Assembly (NCBI RefSeq): GCF_921293095.1
Contig: NC_060252.1
Location: forward strand, 73,490,866 to 73,554,865
Direction of reading: 5' to 3'
DNA from: Ischnura elegans
Taxonomy: Eukaryota > Arthropoda > Insecta > Odonata > Coenagrionidae
DNA length: 64,000 nt
Positions 56,801 through 63,190 of the stretch are shown in pieces. Numbering within the stretch: the stretch's first letter is position 1; each line of letters starts with the position of its first letter. The notes under the pieces are model-generated. The model had not been told where the DNA came from and made no database searches. It saw only the letters and a program-made list of their open reading frames with translations. Position numbers and translations under genes: made by a program.

Positions 56801-57666
56801 TCATATTAACTAGAGGAAAAATATTTTTTAATGCGTGTATCAGTATATGCAAAGAAAGAAAGAGAAATCACACAAAGTGCTTGTATAACAATGTGATGGA
56901 AGATGGTATTAGCTAAACATAGAATGTAAAACACAAGTACACTATAGGAGTCACACCTGGGTGCATTTTCCAAGGTGAATGTTGATATATAATGACATAA
57001 GACCTACCTTCTTAAATTTCACACAAGTCAGGTCAACTATCTCATCCTCATACACTGTATACCCAACATCCAAGCTACTCTCATAATGATTGCAAATATA
57101 TTTTCCACACACATAGAGATGTTTTCCATGAACTTTCCTGTAAATAACGGAGCCGTATGTTGTATTGGTTCATTATAATACACCAAAATGTGTTTTGTTT
57201 GTACTTACATGCATCTTATTGGTTCAGTGAGGTTTGTATTTATGTCAAAAAAGGGTTTTCCTCTTCTGGTAAATCCATGGACTTCATTATTCATGGCAAC
57301 AAATATTTTATCTTTAGACGAACCTTAGTATTCAAAGAAATGTAGACTTTTAAGTGATGAAATTAATTGGAAAAATGGAATGTATATTGAAGATTTTTCA
57401 CCCAAACAGAATTGCGGCAACATATCACAAATTTTTTTAACTACTACGAGAAGCACCTATTAAAATCTTTTTGAGTATATTAATGAAATTTTCATATTTT
57501 TTAATTTCCTGAGTAATGGTTCTCATCTCTTGCATGAATTACCCTCATGTCCACCAATATCCAGAGATGTAATCTTCGGACCAGGAGGTGTCTTAAAAAC
57601 ATGTTGAATCCCATCCTTCTTTACTGAGAAAACTTGGAGGACTCCTTCATGGTCAGCCACAGCAAC
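29743..57666 (-). CDS. BBS7: BBS7, Bardet-Biedl syndrome 7 protein (BBSome subunit), fourteen exons, N terminus missing
   Basis: BBS7 is a subunit of the BBSome, the coat-like complex that moves membrane proteins into and out of cilia. Exons on the - strand in coding order are 57666-57543, 57323-57209, 57137-57008, 54438-54245, 52048-51823, 48725-48641, 46805-46697, 46612-46495, 45151-44999, 44807-44605, 44090-43926, 42830-42721, 42551-42318 and 29882-29743. Every junction is AG/GT and all phases agree, giving 701 residues and TGA. The order of parts follows the family. First comes an N-terminal beta-propeller (VAVADHEGVLQVFSVKK, LFFGTSDGRIGRMN, YDLTGDGVPDLLVGCQDG). Then come a short coiled coil (SEIADLEQKVTREREKYLA), GAE-like and platform domains (AFSMAEIHSWIQGCLPDIPE), and C-terminal helices (MITDLFIDVHKFKGVNVKGK). 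About 35 residues upstream of VAVADHEG are missing, so the start exon was not found. The gene is inflated to at least 28 kb by intronic transposons. Presence of BBS7 implies ciliated cells such as sensory neurons or sperm. Confidence 0.95.
30791..31105. mobile_element. hAT-type MITE
   Basis: The 315-bp element has ends caggcccgtcgctag and, inverted, caggcccgtcgcgag. It is flanked by a perfect 8-bp duplication atgccacg (30783-30790 and 31106-31113). It lies in the long last intron of BBS7. GC-rich ends enclose an AT-rich middle; no coding capacity. Confidence 0.8.
31114..32630. other. BBS7 intron sequence, nothing recognised
   Basis: AT-rich. A - strand open frame near 31771-32013 shows no family resemblance or splice support. 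Confidence 0.4.
32740..32835 (+). repeat. 48-bp tandem duplication in the LINE 5' part
   Basis: Two adjacent 48-bp units begin at 32740 and 32788, differing at two positions. 48 is a multiple of three, and in the ORF2 frame the units would encode a repeated SKSxLSATSVExLPLI segment, so they may be part of ORF1. Confidence 0.8.
32901..35366 (+). CDS. LINE ORF2: AP endonuclease and reverse transcriptase
   Basis: Continuous frame of about 820 codons (best part from 32970; no ATG near the start). The N-terminal apurinic endonuclease shows NIQCIRNKY, AEHWL, IYRPPGGN, GDLNVDFL, LIDYFITN and LSDHFG. The reverse transcriptase shows SYRPISLL, GFRKSKST, FFDFSKAFDLINH, GVPQGSVLGPVLFLLYINDL, the catalytic YADD (35028-35039) and KFLGVILN. 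The frame then shifts near 35320 and continues in 35305-35850. This single shift is the only obvious damage, so the copy is young. Clade is CR1/Jockey-like by RT motifs; the exact clade needs a tree. Confidence 0.85.
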   Translation, partial: LGVSNLNKCRHQGYSECREINGTVKFFFVNIQCIRNKYLELELLMSELGIDVLALAEHWLRQEEISSFAIEGLNLISSFCRQQHKCGGVALYCHPKINMICLNLDGSVESICECSGALLKVRNQTFAILSIYRPPGGNFSVFLNTINDVLVSLLARSLNGIIIFGDLNVDFLKDSTMKSDLMDLLSSFGLQVVNSESTRVTANCQSLIDYFITNIPASELQFETINTGLSDHFGLCVHVDFDTLIPKPPSRSISHSSSPYSSSFYKRYITEQNIATFQETLYSHDWSEMYSLMSFDDSFQYFYSTFQHYFDICFPLVLKKVKNPLLSKRKKSWITDEIRRLSSEMEEAAIHYKHKTEVSDRLEYLALKKRYRKILQTAKKSFNNQRIVNADNKSKEIWKIIKESKAHHNQHCILQLQDSKGELISDYTTMSSNLNDFFLSQSDPTIPCNSPNYSVTQSPSNSLYLLPCTESELTNIVNKLPNKNSHGLDGIPGRVVKRSILVIKDQVLFLINESLRLGVFPDSLKTAKVVPLYKGKGSKQDMNSYRPISLLNQLSKIFEKVFYNRLVSYLESFSLLSPSQNGFRKSKSTSTATYEVVTHILSNLDKRMETLGLFFDFSKAFDLINHQLLLLKLGFYGIRGTPYKWIESYLSGRHQHVVLYKNGTQFISPGKEVLLGVPQGSVLGPVLFLLYINDLPGTLKSVTGVKPILYADDTNVIVSAPSLNSLSLTAVTATKLLYEWCQNNFLKLNLEKSGLIHFCNKNKESEAIPIVVEGKQLPQISSSKFLGVILNKNMTWIDHIEIAQQAQFNMLSHKKHQEHGK
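35305..35850 (+). pseudogene. LINE ORF2 C-terminal part after a frameshift
   Basis: Continues ORF2 in another frame: NTVNNDVLLSIYYSEFYLHI, ILFWGSSPHSTEIFKIQKRI, and SAGPNCMGLQLYNKLPPELK. These match the post-RT region of CR1/Jockey elements (LFWG..., IQKRIIR, LYNKLP). It overlaps the upstream frame and is not a separate gene. Confidence 0.8.
35957..35984 (+). repeat. (ATT)n microsatellite at LINE 3' end
   Basis: About nine ATT units follow aaataaac. A similar (AAT)n tract ends the LINE on the opposite strand at 49069-49093. Confidence 0.85.
36152..36476 (+). repeat. Dispersed repeat R2, two tandem copies
   Basis: Copy 2 at 36152-36362 and a partial copy 3 at 36389-36476 (starting ggttttactagtggtagccc) are in the same orientation as the copy at 12137-12352. 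Block order is conserved and the copies are diverged. Confidence 0.5.
36647..36933 (+). CDS. Unassigned possible two-exon 3' coding end
   Basis: An open segment from 36647 reads ...ILNQNAEEVERGCYDDMDEN REFFVGC and ends at aaag|gtaaca (36752). A strong acceptor tacatgcag at 36838 continues the frame as VKRKTDEEMEIERNDSEIRV KERLDSILNIK and a stop (36931-36933). Splice sites and frame agree, but no family is recognised and no upstream exon was found. It could be a piece of an unmodelled + strand gene nested in the BBS7 intron, or a relic. Confidence 0.3.
36934..37785. other. BBS7 intron sequence, nothing recognised
   Basis: AT-rich stretch between the unassigned coding end and the LINE copy on the - strand. 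Confidence 0.4.
37786..39545 (-). pseudogene. Decayed LINE, - strand, 5' truncated
   Basis: Read on the - strand, reverse transcriptase pieces occur in order with stops and frame changes. They are AAYKIVRNHLKEQNRKCNTL, KAFVDLEKAFDNVEWNSMLR, GVRQGCALYPVIFNVYIEKA, FSDDIALI (YADD box degraded to SDD), RIVQAKRAFYKKKNLL and KIKWINHVSNEEVLRRVEEK. The same family occurs at 22330-23160 and 47455-48480. The 3' end lies near the tcatcatcat at 37785. It is in the same orientation as BBS7. No endonuclease region was seen. Confidence 0.78.
39560..42317. other. BBS7 intron sequence without recognised gene
   Basis: AT-rich; no TE family could be named. A segment near 41080-41330 is richer in structured-looking repeats, but I could not assign it. 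A splice-bounded open segment at 39751-39828 on the + strand is recorded among the rejected items. Confidence 0.4.
42318..42551 (-). CDS. BBS7: BBS7 exon, helical region
   Basis: Acceptor tgtttcag, donor catg|gtaata. Encodes LTACLSLKRKLLMIDALHEI and EYKELLQEENEIRNEMNNYP ending RIHG. Followed by the longest intron of the gene, about 12.4 kb. Confidence 0.94.
42721..42830 (-). CDS. BBS7: BBS7 exon
   Basis: Acceptor aattttcag, donor tgtg|gtatgg, phase 1. Encodes KAEFKSDNITTISILRDYIS and KEATKKNMTLEIIC. Confidence 0.93.
43043..43727. mobile_element. Non-autonomous pogo/Tigger-like element
   Basis: 685 bp with 12-bp perfect terminal inverted repeats cagtaaaacctc and TA on both sides (43041-43042; 43728-43729). 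The interior repeats gaggttca several times. It sits in the BBS7 intron between 42830 and 43926. No transposase frame. Confidence 0.75.
43926..44090 (-). CDS. BBS7: BBS7 exon, platform domain
   Basis: Acceptor attctacag, donor ag|gtgagt. Encodes GAFSMAEIHSWIQGCLPDIP and YFFQSTFIDTQLQCKYR. Confidence 0.95.
44605..44807 (-). CDS. BBS7: BBS7 exon, GAE-like domain
   Basis: Acceptor gttttacag, donor ag|gtaagt. Encodes DNHLLASYRCQVNARKLLVE and GTLQAYVTPQLQPKCCRVLQ; RCQ and TLQAYVTP are family hallmarks. Confidence 0.93.
44999..45151 (-). CDS. BBS7: BBS7 exon, GAE-like domain
   Basis: Acceptor ttttttatag, donor gct|gtaagt, 51 codons. Encodes SSYILTLETQVPLDSVLLQS and VPLDLQDVEKNSAVVSYSKC. Confidence 0.93.
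46086..46400 (-). mobile_element. tRNA-derived SINE (family S1), - orientation
   Basis: On the - strand the head has gtgtggtggctagagtgttg (A-box region) and B box ggttcaaatcc (near 46340). The body shares tttctctccacccttccttcc and caaatgacctc with the copy at 11236-11510. The flanks share atcagctt on both sides (about 46077 and 46399), a possible target duplication. Located in a BBS7 intron. Confidence 0.68.
46495..46612 (-). CDS. BBS7: BBS7 exon, coiled coil
   Basis: Acceptor ccatttcag, donor gat|gtaata. Encodes SEIADLEQKVTREREKYLAS and SAIPYIHVNHD, the coiled-coil through which BBS7 pairs with BBS2 in the known complex. Confidence 0.92.
46697..46805 (-). CDS. BBS7: BBS7 exon
   Basis: Acceptor ttttttaag, donor aag|gtctct, phase 2. 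Encodes GWVFGLTSDVGKQENLDQDA then SREARQKIFHLR, joining the propeller to the coiled coil. Confidence 0.9.
47455..48480 (+). pseudogene. Decayed LINE relic, + strand, interrupted by a 216-bp insertion
   Basis: RT fragments on the + strand: VRFVDDRALIRQSLRGLQAL (YADD box as FVDD), HFEEYGMKINQMKTNVMRFC, RFNYLDSILEENEYSGKDIT, and after the insertion the C-terminal RMLGKPGRGRKRIGFLDRMK. Stops and frame changes show it is dead. Same family as 22330-23160 and 37786-39545. It lies in the BBS7 intron between 46805 and 48641 and is antisense to BBS7. Confidence 0.75.
47723..47938. mobile_element. 216-bp insertion with 12-bp target duplication inside LINE relic
   Basis: The direct repeat gtaaggatatca occurs at 47711-47722 and 47939-47950 and is part of one reading segment (SGKDI / GKDIRKI) that the insertion splits. 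The insert is GC-rich and contains two related pieces, ctatagtggcgagg-like and ctatagcggcagcg-like. Family unknown; the size and duplication suit a SINE. Confidence 0.65.
48641..48725 (-). CDS. BBS7: BBS7 exon
   Basis: Acceptor tgacatag, donor cag|gttgta, 85 nt, phase 1. Encodes ACNESVTSIQGGMVGSTETS and EIVAATVS; SVTSIQGG is a near-invariant BBS7 string. Too short to be noticed as an open frame. Confidence 0.93.
49069..49093 (-). repeat. (AAT)n microsatellite at LINE 3' end
   Basis: About eight AAT units on the + strand, corresponding to (ATT)n at the 3' end of the LINE on the - strand that follows. Confidence 0.85.
49195..51117 (-). CDS. CR1/Jockey-like LINE reverse transcriptase, 5'-truncated copy with intact 640-codon frame
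   Basis: One uninterrupted frame of 640 codons on the - strand, same orientation as BBS7, in its intron between 48725 and 51823. Motifs in order are ANNYRPIALLSAFSKIFEKL, GFIKGRSTISAAFQL, GIFFDLSKAFDTLNHNILF, GVPQGSILGPLLFVIFINDL, the catalytic YADD (LYADDTSTLN), KFLGLTLNENLDW, VIFWGNTS, and LIFNKLPLHVK. There is no endonuclease domain, so the copy is truncated at the 5' end as is usual for LINEs; the apparent start Met is not a real start. The open frame implies a recent insertion. It is diverged from the LINE at 32631-35984, so at least two such families are present. Confidence 0.85.
   Translation of the reverse strand: MNARVKELHRLSKFSDPSLLNQYKALLHKYKCSIREFKKNRHSHVIASSNNPSKAAWRIINQQTKNNFEQRPTFIKFNDLPVLNPIAIANCFNSQFCQTANNTDLPSLSWDKTPSSIFLSPSTPNEVANIIHSLSNSWSVGYDGVPIPIIKLVARIISAPLSDIFNLSICNGHFPTYLKTAVIIPIHKKGSTTEANNYRPIALLSAFSKIFEKLFYNRIMNYLSHFNLLNSSQHGFIKGRSTISAAFQLINDITWGLSNQKEILGIFFDLSKAFDTLNHNILFSKLNHIGINGNALAWIQSYLSNRMQMVQLNTTFAAGANTLRSNPLKSNCGVPQGSILGPLLFVIFINDLKYHLPMCKVTLYADDTSTLNLSDTLLGVTNAAQITVSTIGQWCHNDSLQLNDLKTSFLHFHNKISPPTSSPLLRTISNNSIKQSNCTKFLGLTLNENLDWQFHVDNLNKKISSGIFMIRKLAPTTSVEILKLVYFAKIHSYLSYGVIFWGNTSAATRAFSMQKRSLKAMAAVSIRSPGKPLFLKFKIMTLPCLFIFYCALFVKMYPDLFCPSSTIHDYFTRRRNDVHLRRQPCALSRKGTHHSASLIFNKLPLHVKTQSNIATFKRELRRLLLSKAYYNLDEYMCDNV
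51258..51498. mobile_element. MITE with TTAA target duplication (piggyBac-like)
   Basis: 241 bp bounded by TTAA at 51254-51257 and 51499-51502. Ends caccttgactaccacactg and, inverted, cacactatggtgtttta share cac and further partial similarity. No coding capacity. In the BBS7 intron. Confidence 0.5.
51823..52048 (-). CDS. BBS7: BBS7 exon, most diagnostic propeller blade
   Basis: Acceptor gcttttag, donor tat|gtaagt. Encodes GILCLDTYDLTGDGVPDLLV then GCQDGTIEVFSMEEG, the strongest single match to BBS7. Confidence 0.95.
52631..52702 (-). tRNA. tRNA-like sequence in the second foldback element
   Basis: 72-nt tRNA-like sequence nearly identical to the copies at 27836 and 28188, with a few substitutions (for example in the anticodon stem and next to the B box). 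B box ggttcgaatcc is intact. Treated as a repeat, not a gene. Confidence 0.35.
52768..52796 (+). repeat. Truncated tRNA-like arm
   Basis: Only the T arm and acceptor end (ccgggttcgaatcccggtca aggc) remain; the 5' part of the tRNA-like sequence is lost. It faces the full copy on the - strand. Confidence 0.6.
52905..54244. other. BBS7 intron sequence, nothing recognised
   Basis: AT-rich and without a clear repeat or coding signal. Confidence 0.4.
54245..54438 (-). CDS. BBS7: BBS7 exon
   Basis: Acceptor ccatacag, donor aag|gtgaat, phase 2. Encodes SRQVIPITASKDGTISVIKD and SYLFFGTSDGRIGRMNLLR, with the family signature FGTSDGK/R. Confidence 0.93.
54942..55462. mobile_element. Probable hAT-type MITE
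   Basis: Ends cagggacggttctagaca and, inverted, cagggctggtttacatgg look like hAT termini. The 8-bp flanks (cttaatac and attaaccc) match at only 5 positions, so the duplication is decayed or the ends are slightly off. Confidence 0.45.
55729..55861. repeat. 57-bp inverted repeat with 19-nt loop
   Basis: Arm 1 at 55729-55785 and arm 2 at 55805-55861 are inverted copies with 52 of 57 positions matching; several mismatches would form G-U pairs in RNA. The outer end is ccccaga and the inner end ccattgac. It lies in a BBS7 intron. It may be a palindromic MITE or a long RNA hairpin. Confidence 0.85.
55862..57007. other. BBS7 intron, possible piggyBac-like fragment
   Basis: The sequence ttaacctttaaacgcccagc at about 56468 resembles a TTAA-flanked element end, but no opposite end was found. 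The remainder is AT-rich. Confidence 0.3.
57008..57137 (-). CDS. BBS7: BBS7 exon
   Basis: Acceptor atttacag, donor aag|gtaggt, phase 0. Encodes KVHGKHLYVCGKYICNHYES and EDEIVDLTCVKFKK; CNHYE corresponds to the conserved propeller segment. Confidence 0.92.
57209..57323 (-). CDS. BBS7: BBS7 exon
   Basis: Acceptor atactaag, donor gcat|gtaagt, phase 2. Encodes SSKDKIFVAMNNEVHGFTRR then GKPFFDINTNLTEPIRCM. Confidence 0.92.
57543..57666 (-). CDS. BBS7: BBS7 exon (first found)
   Basis: Acceptor ttgtaag, donor gagg|gtaatt, phase 1. Encodes VAVADHEGVLQVFSVKKDGI then FKTPPGPKITSLDIGGHEG, the first propeller blade. The upstream exon with the initiator Met was not located. Confidence 0.92.
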
Positions 57667-57778
57667 CTTACAAAGGCAGATTTTTCTTTCAGTCAAGGGA
57701 GAAAATAAGCATTCTCTGAATTTATTTCATTTTATCGTAACAATTATGCTTTCTTGTCCAAGCATACATGTACATATA

Positions 57779-58416
57779 GTAGACCCGTGCTTTATGATGG
57801 ATTTGACTTGCAATGGATTCACCACACAATCTGGGCTGATTTTGTATATGCTTTTTTTTTTAATGGTTTCAATTTTAGCCAAGTTTTTCCTACTCAAAAT
57901 GAAAGTCATCAATTACATACCTTTTAATACACAGTATGAGACGAACCCCAATTTTTCATGTGCAACATAAATTTTGGACTACGTTCACCGTACCACTTTA
58001 AAATTATTATTACTTGAACAGCATTGCCCCTGCTACTTTCATAGGGTCACTGCAGATAGTGAGATGCAGGTGTGGCAGTTTTTGACCTCCCTCACTGTAT
58101 TTTGCGACCATAGTCTCCACTGTCCAGCTGGGAAGTTTGAAAATTGGTCCTATGAGACCAGACCAGGCATATATGATGACCCCTGACTTTTGAGAAGACT
58201 TTTCTGGGTTAAAAAGTCATCTTGTATGTAGTAATATATGGTATTTATTAGACTTTTATATTTGGATACATGTTTTACAAACATGGAAATGTTTTCATGC
58301 ACCGATGCTCTTTTAACCTTCCTAACCTGGAAGTAATGCCAATTCAGCATATGATGGAATTCACTGTACGGTCAGTCCTGTGCAACCAATTAATGTCATA
58401 AAGCAAGGGTTTACCG
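57779..58416. mobile_element. Probable pogo/Tigger-like non-autonomous element upstream of the first BBS7 exon
   Basis: The left end gtagacccgtgctttatga and the right end inverted cggtaaacccttgctttatg are similar, and TA flanks both sides (57777-57778; 58417-58418). No open transposase. Confidence 0.45.
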
Positions 58417-59229
58417 TAGAAGAAAATTCTTAATGCAAATGTGGAGAACTTTGAAACAAAAAAAATAGAAGCCATTAAAGTTCTAAATTGCAAGCTGTTT
58501 CAATAAAGTAAGTGCATACCATATCGTTGCTCTGCTATTGCAGCGATACTGTCAGTGCTCAATGAATTGTGCATCTTCTTTGTTTTACACCTTCCTGGTA
58601 ATCGCATAAGAGTTTGTTATGCTTTCATTGTTGTGGCTTCTCAAAATGTTGAAGGCAGTCAAAGAACGTGTAAAATGTTGATAAAGTGCGTTTCTGCTTT
58701 GTGATTACACAGAATGTGAGGGTTTTTGCAATTTATGCTGCAGCAATGATGGGCTGATTCACCAATTTTATTTTATTGTTGTTTGCAAGAGAGTTTACAT
58801 ATTTGAGAGACCAATATTTGTCCATTTTTCAATCCGAAACATATTTCTCAATCTGCCTGCCATGAAAAAGCAACTGCGTTAACTCTTTTGCTCATAATTT
58901 GATAATGCCTCAAACTCATACCTAGTGTGTGATCGTGTCTCTGCTACTCATCTGTCTTGTGCATTGGCCTTGTGTGGCTCATTGTTGTTTATACTATGGT
59001 TCCTGATTCCTTCTGTTAGTGATAGGTTTTTCCTGATTGAGTAAATGAAGCAAAACTCTAATTACGTAACTGACTCCTGAATAGTGGGCAGCTTCTTAAC
59101 TGTTTTTTTAAATTTTAACTTACGAGAGAATGACTGAATGAAGAAGATTATTTTGTCTATACTTATCTCTCCCATCCATCTACCAAATTCTTTTACTGAA
59201 TAGTGATTACAAGTCCAAATGAAACATAC

Positions 59230-59640
59230 CACATAAAAAAAATACGAAACATACGTAACCACAGCACACTAAGAAGCATGCTGGGGTCGCCAAAGGACAG
59301 GGATATTCCGGATGAACGGAGAAGAGTATATCGCCTCAATTGCGCCGACTGTGACATGATTTACATCGGCCAAACAGGAAGAAGTTTTTCCAATGGGGCG
59401 GCCGAGCACCAGATGTGTCATAGACAGGGGAAAGATCATTCACAATTTGCAAAACATCTTATCGACATGGGGCACATTAGTGACTTCATCCCTACTATTC
59501 TTAACTTTGAGTAGAAAAGGACGGAGATTAGATGCCATGGAAGAGCTGGAAATTTTAAGCCACAGGGACTCATACCTGGTTAACGACCACCTTTGCCTTC
59601 TCGCTCCCCCCTCCTCCACTTATCCACCCCTCCACCCACA
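59230..59640 (+). pseudogene. Penelope-type GIY-YIG endonuclease relic
   Basis: The + strand encodes DERRRVYRLNCADCDMIYIG then QTGRSFSNGAAEH and HSQFAKHLIDMGHIS. The pattern VY-L-C--CD--YIGQTGRSF--R--EH is that of the GIY-YIG domain at the C terminus of Penelope-like retroelements, with its usual Cys-x2-Cys insertion. The key Arg after SF is missing (SNGAAEH). The frame shifts near 59510 and continues as RKGRRLDAMEELEILSHRDS, again typical of the family end. Dead copy. Confidence 0.7.
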
Positions 59641-60348
59641 GTGGCGCCTAACCTTACTCCAAACTCAACCCCTACCTCCCCCTAACCAACAGCTCCCAGA
59701 AATTTCCCTACCCAACCTTCTGCTATATATACTGTCAATTTACCAGCATTCTTCACCTTGATAATGTTACTCTGTAACGAAACCATGGTTGGCCTCAACA
59801 AATATTTATTAAATAACCATGTGTAAATAGCAAAGTTGTTGATCCTTCTATTCCTGCGATCATGGATTTCCACCAAGCTACTATTAATGATATCAAGGGA
59901 TATTACTATGCATTTGGATAAGGGAATATTTGTTAAAGATCTTCTTTGTCATGTACTCTAGAGTATTTTATTCTATAGAAATATCCATTGGTCATCATCT
60001 TGAAAATTGCCATAAACTCGTTTATAAATATCCTCCAATCTTTGGTGCTTTGTCAACCAATATTTACTTTTTGATTGAAATGAGCTTTAAAAGTTTGCAG
60101 CACATTTTTCAAAAATTCTCTGCATTTCCTGACAATCCTAATAGCCCATGTAATCATGAGATTGATAAAAACCAATGACTTATCTTCACATAAAATCTAT
60201 GTCTTGTATGCTGAATCCACCAATAGGTTACAAACACCCATGTCCTGAGAGCCTGAGAGATTGAGGTGGGAAAGGCTCAATCAGGTCTCAAACCCATGAT
60301 CCTGAGATAGCACATGAGGCCCCCCAACTGCACTGACCCCAAGCCAGT

Positions 60349-60602
60349 GGGGTAGCCAGGAATTACATTCAGGGGGAGGGGATTCAAAACTAGGGAGGAA
60401 ATAAAAAAAAAACAGGGTGCGAAGTAGAGGATTAAAAATTTTTTAAAGCACCTTTCAGTCGAAAAAAACTTCAATTGTCAGAGAAATATTTTGTAAGTTC
60501 ATGACTTCTCCTTATTTTGTTTTCTTTTATGAAGGAAAGTATTTGTGTTTTTATATTTGGGTGGGGGGGGGGAGTCCAGACTCCCCCCTCACTACGCCAT
60601 TG
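60349..60602. mobile_element. Small inverted-ended element with a 12-bp imperfect target duplication
   Basis: Starts ggggtagccaggaatt and ends cactacgccattg (inverted caatggcgtagtg). The flanks are ccccaagccagt (60337-60348) and ccccaaaccagt (60603-60614), 11 of 12 identical. Interior has G-runs and C-runs; no coding capacity. Class unknown. Confidence 0.5.
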
Positions 60603-60881
60603 CCCCAAACCAGTAAATTAATTCACCACCTGTATGTTACCTTTGAATCACAGTCGCAATAATCTGACCTAGATTATTTTACTCCTGGGAAATTTTATTT
60701 CTAGAACATAGCTGAAAAATTTATTTGGGAATTCATTCAGAGGTGGACCTTATTTTGGTAGAGGTCCGTTTTCGGTGGTAACACTTTAGAATATATTTCA
60801 AAAATTTCATGTAGTTTGTACCCCATGAACGAAGAGTGATAGTAGAATAGAAGTATGTATTCGGCTATAATAGTTTTATTC

Positions 60882-61198
60882 AGGGCCGGCCTTAGGGCGG
60901 GGCGATCGGGGCGACCGCCCTGGGCCCTGCGTTCGTGGAAAAAAATTAAAATATACGATAGTTTTGAAAATGCAATTTCAACTATTACTGTATTGTTAAG
61001 TCCGCGCTAGACAAAAAATAATATTATGATAAAGGAATAATAATGCAGTAATTTTTATTGTGCAATACTTGGCCAGAGAGTGGTAGGGATTCACAATGCT
61101 CGAGTTTGTAGATGGGGTATAGAGTTTAATATTTTAAGTGAAGGGCCCAGCACTTCGAAGGTTCGCCCCTAGCCCCGCACCTGCTAGGGTCGGCCCTG
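60882..61198. mobile_element. hAT-type MITE
   Basis: 317 bp with ends cagggccggccttaggg and, inverted, cagggccgaccctagca, flanked by a perfect 8-bp duplication gttttatt (60874-60881 and 61199-61206). GC-rich ends with an AT-rich middle. Clear and probably recent. Confidence 0.85.
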
Positions 61199-61206
61199 GT
61201 TTTATT

Positions 61207-63190
61207 TATACATCACTGTCAAGAAACTGTTCCAAGTGAATGCAAATCATTACTTTACATAAGAGTTTAACTAGATAATGAATTTCTACATTTCTAGTAA
61301 TGATATTTTTCCACTCAAATCAAGGAGATAACAGAAACCTATCCATAAGAGGGGAATACATGTAAGTATGTAGCAATTTCTTTGGCCTCAAGGGCAAACA
61401 ATGCAGACCATGAACATGCCAGTGTGTGCATTTCATTAGACTGTTCCATTCTCAAAATATTATTCAAACGAATTTTACACTATGGAACCAACTAGATGTT
61501 TTCCTACGTTGCCTCAACTGACAACTTAGCTAATTAACTGTGATTGAACACCAATATAAAATTTAGCTTTTAGACTTTACCAAACGAATTTGTCTGGTAA
61601 TATGCCGTAAAAGCTTCTGTAATTCGAAAACATGACGTTGAGCTAATATGAGGTGTACACAATAGGCAATCTTATCCCCTGGGATACCTACTCTGGAATG
61701 CCTTATGTTCAGATGTTTTCTTATTAAGTGAGCATAAAGAAAGGCTGCATTTAATATCGAGTAAAAGTGTAACCATGCACTTATTTTATCGATGAAGTTT
61801 AATTTGGGGAAGATTAAAATAATATTTTCTTGCTCTCATGAAACACTAACAGAATGCTCACTCCAAGGAACATTCATAATGATTGTGAATTTCATTTTTA
61901 ACACCGATAAAATAAACAAGTGATTAAGGAAATAATAACTTCGTGCATAAAATTCATAATATTGCAATGTGAGACGCTTCAATGGTGATTACAGAGATGG
62001 TTGTGATGGTGAATATCTTGATAAGCTACAGTTCGTGACAATCAAACGTGGACAATTATTACTAATGCCATGCATTTTCTTCTTCAAATTAAGTGCAAAT
62101 AATGTCCATTGCAACAAAATTGGAGAGCACACTCTTATCCGGTACCTTTTGCGTCTGTGACTCCCCTAAGTTCGGCAGTAGTCTCATTGTTTTCTTAGAT
62201 GTGTTACCAGTTAGCGTGTAATTAGTTCTATATAAATTGAGCAGCATTTTCGAGAGATGATGTTAACTTATAAAGCCGCAATAAATATTCAGCGAAGTTA
62301 TCACCCTAGAGTTAAACCGAGTGAACTTGTATAATTCTGATTTAAGTATTCATCAATGTAAACATCAAAACGTCAGACCATTTTGCCACCTGAGGCACGA
62401 AAATGAACAACTGAATAACGAAATGCGTCACCCATCAGTCACGTCACTTGCCTGTGATTGCCTTCCTGCGTTATCATTTATTAGTGTTTTGTCACCTATT
62501 TTGTTATTTTTGACATTCATAGTCGACATGAGTATAGTATTTTGTGAAAGTATTCGCAGAAGTACCTGAAGATACATTACTTGTTAATGTATGACGCCGT
62601 TTATTAGACTTTAAATGAAAAAAACACGGCAGCATTTGATGTACCACTTTGAAGTTTACGGCCTATCTATTTTTGACTGTTATGGATCTGATAAAAACTC
62701 CAAAGGTAAGTTTCCTTCTCATTATAGACACTATAGATTATTTAAACGCTATTATATATCATCTGAGTCTTGGGAGACTGACTCATCTCGTAATAATAGG
62801 TATATCAGCATCCTGCCTTATGTTTCCTTGTGTTGTGAGTACTACTTGTAATTATATCTGATTCTGGTGATATTTAAGTATGAAAATGCGCAGCGAAATC
62901 AATTTTTATGTTTTTGAGTCACTAGTTGCACCGTGAATGTGTTTGCTGCAATTATAATAACGGCTGAGAATTGTAAGTACTGCTCTACCGCGATGGTAAA
63001 ATTTTAATTTTCTTCTAACATATGACTTACGTAAGAGTTTATCAGCGTTGTTACGTGTAAAATTGTTAATAATTTATGGAATGAATTTGTTTTTCCTGCG
63101 AGTGAAAACAATTGTTCATTTCCATGTTTCTTGATAATTACGTGTGTCGAACATCCGAATGCAAGATACGTAAACACTCATTCACCTAAG
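61207..63190. other. AT-rich region without recognised gene
   Basis: No exon or repeat family recognised. A strong donor-like ctccaaag|gtaagt occurs at about 62704 on the + strand, perhaps the end of a 5' untranslated exon. The missing BBS7 start exon could lie here or beyond the window, but was not found. Confidence 0.35.
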
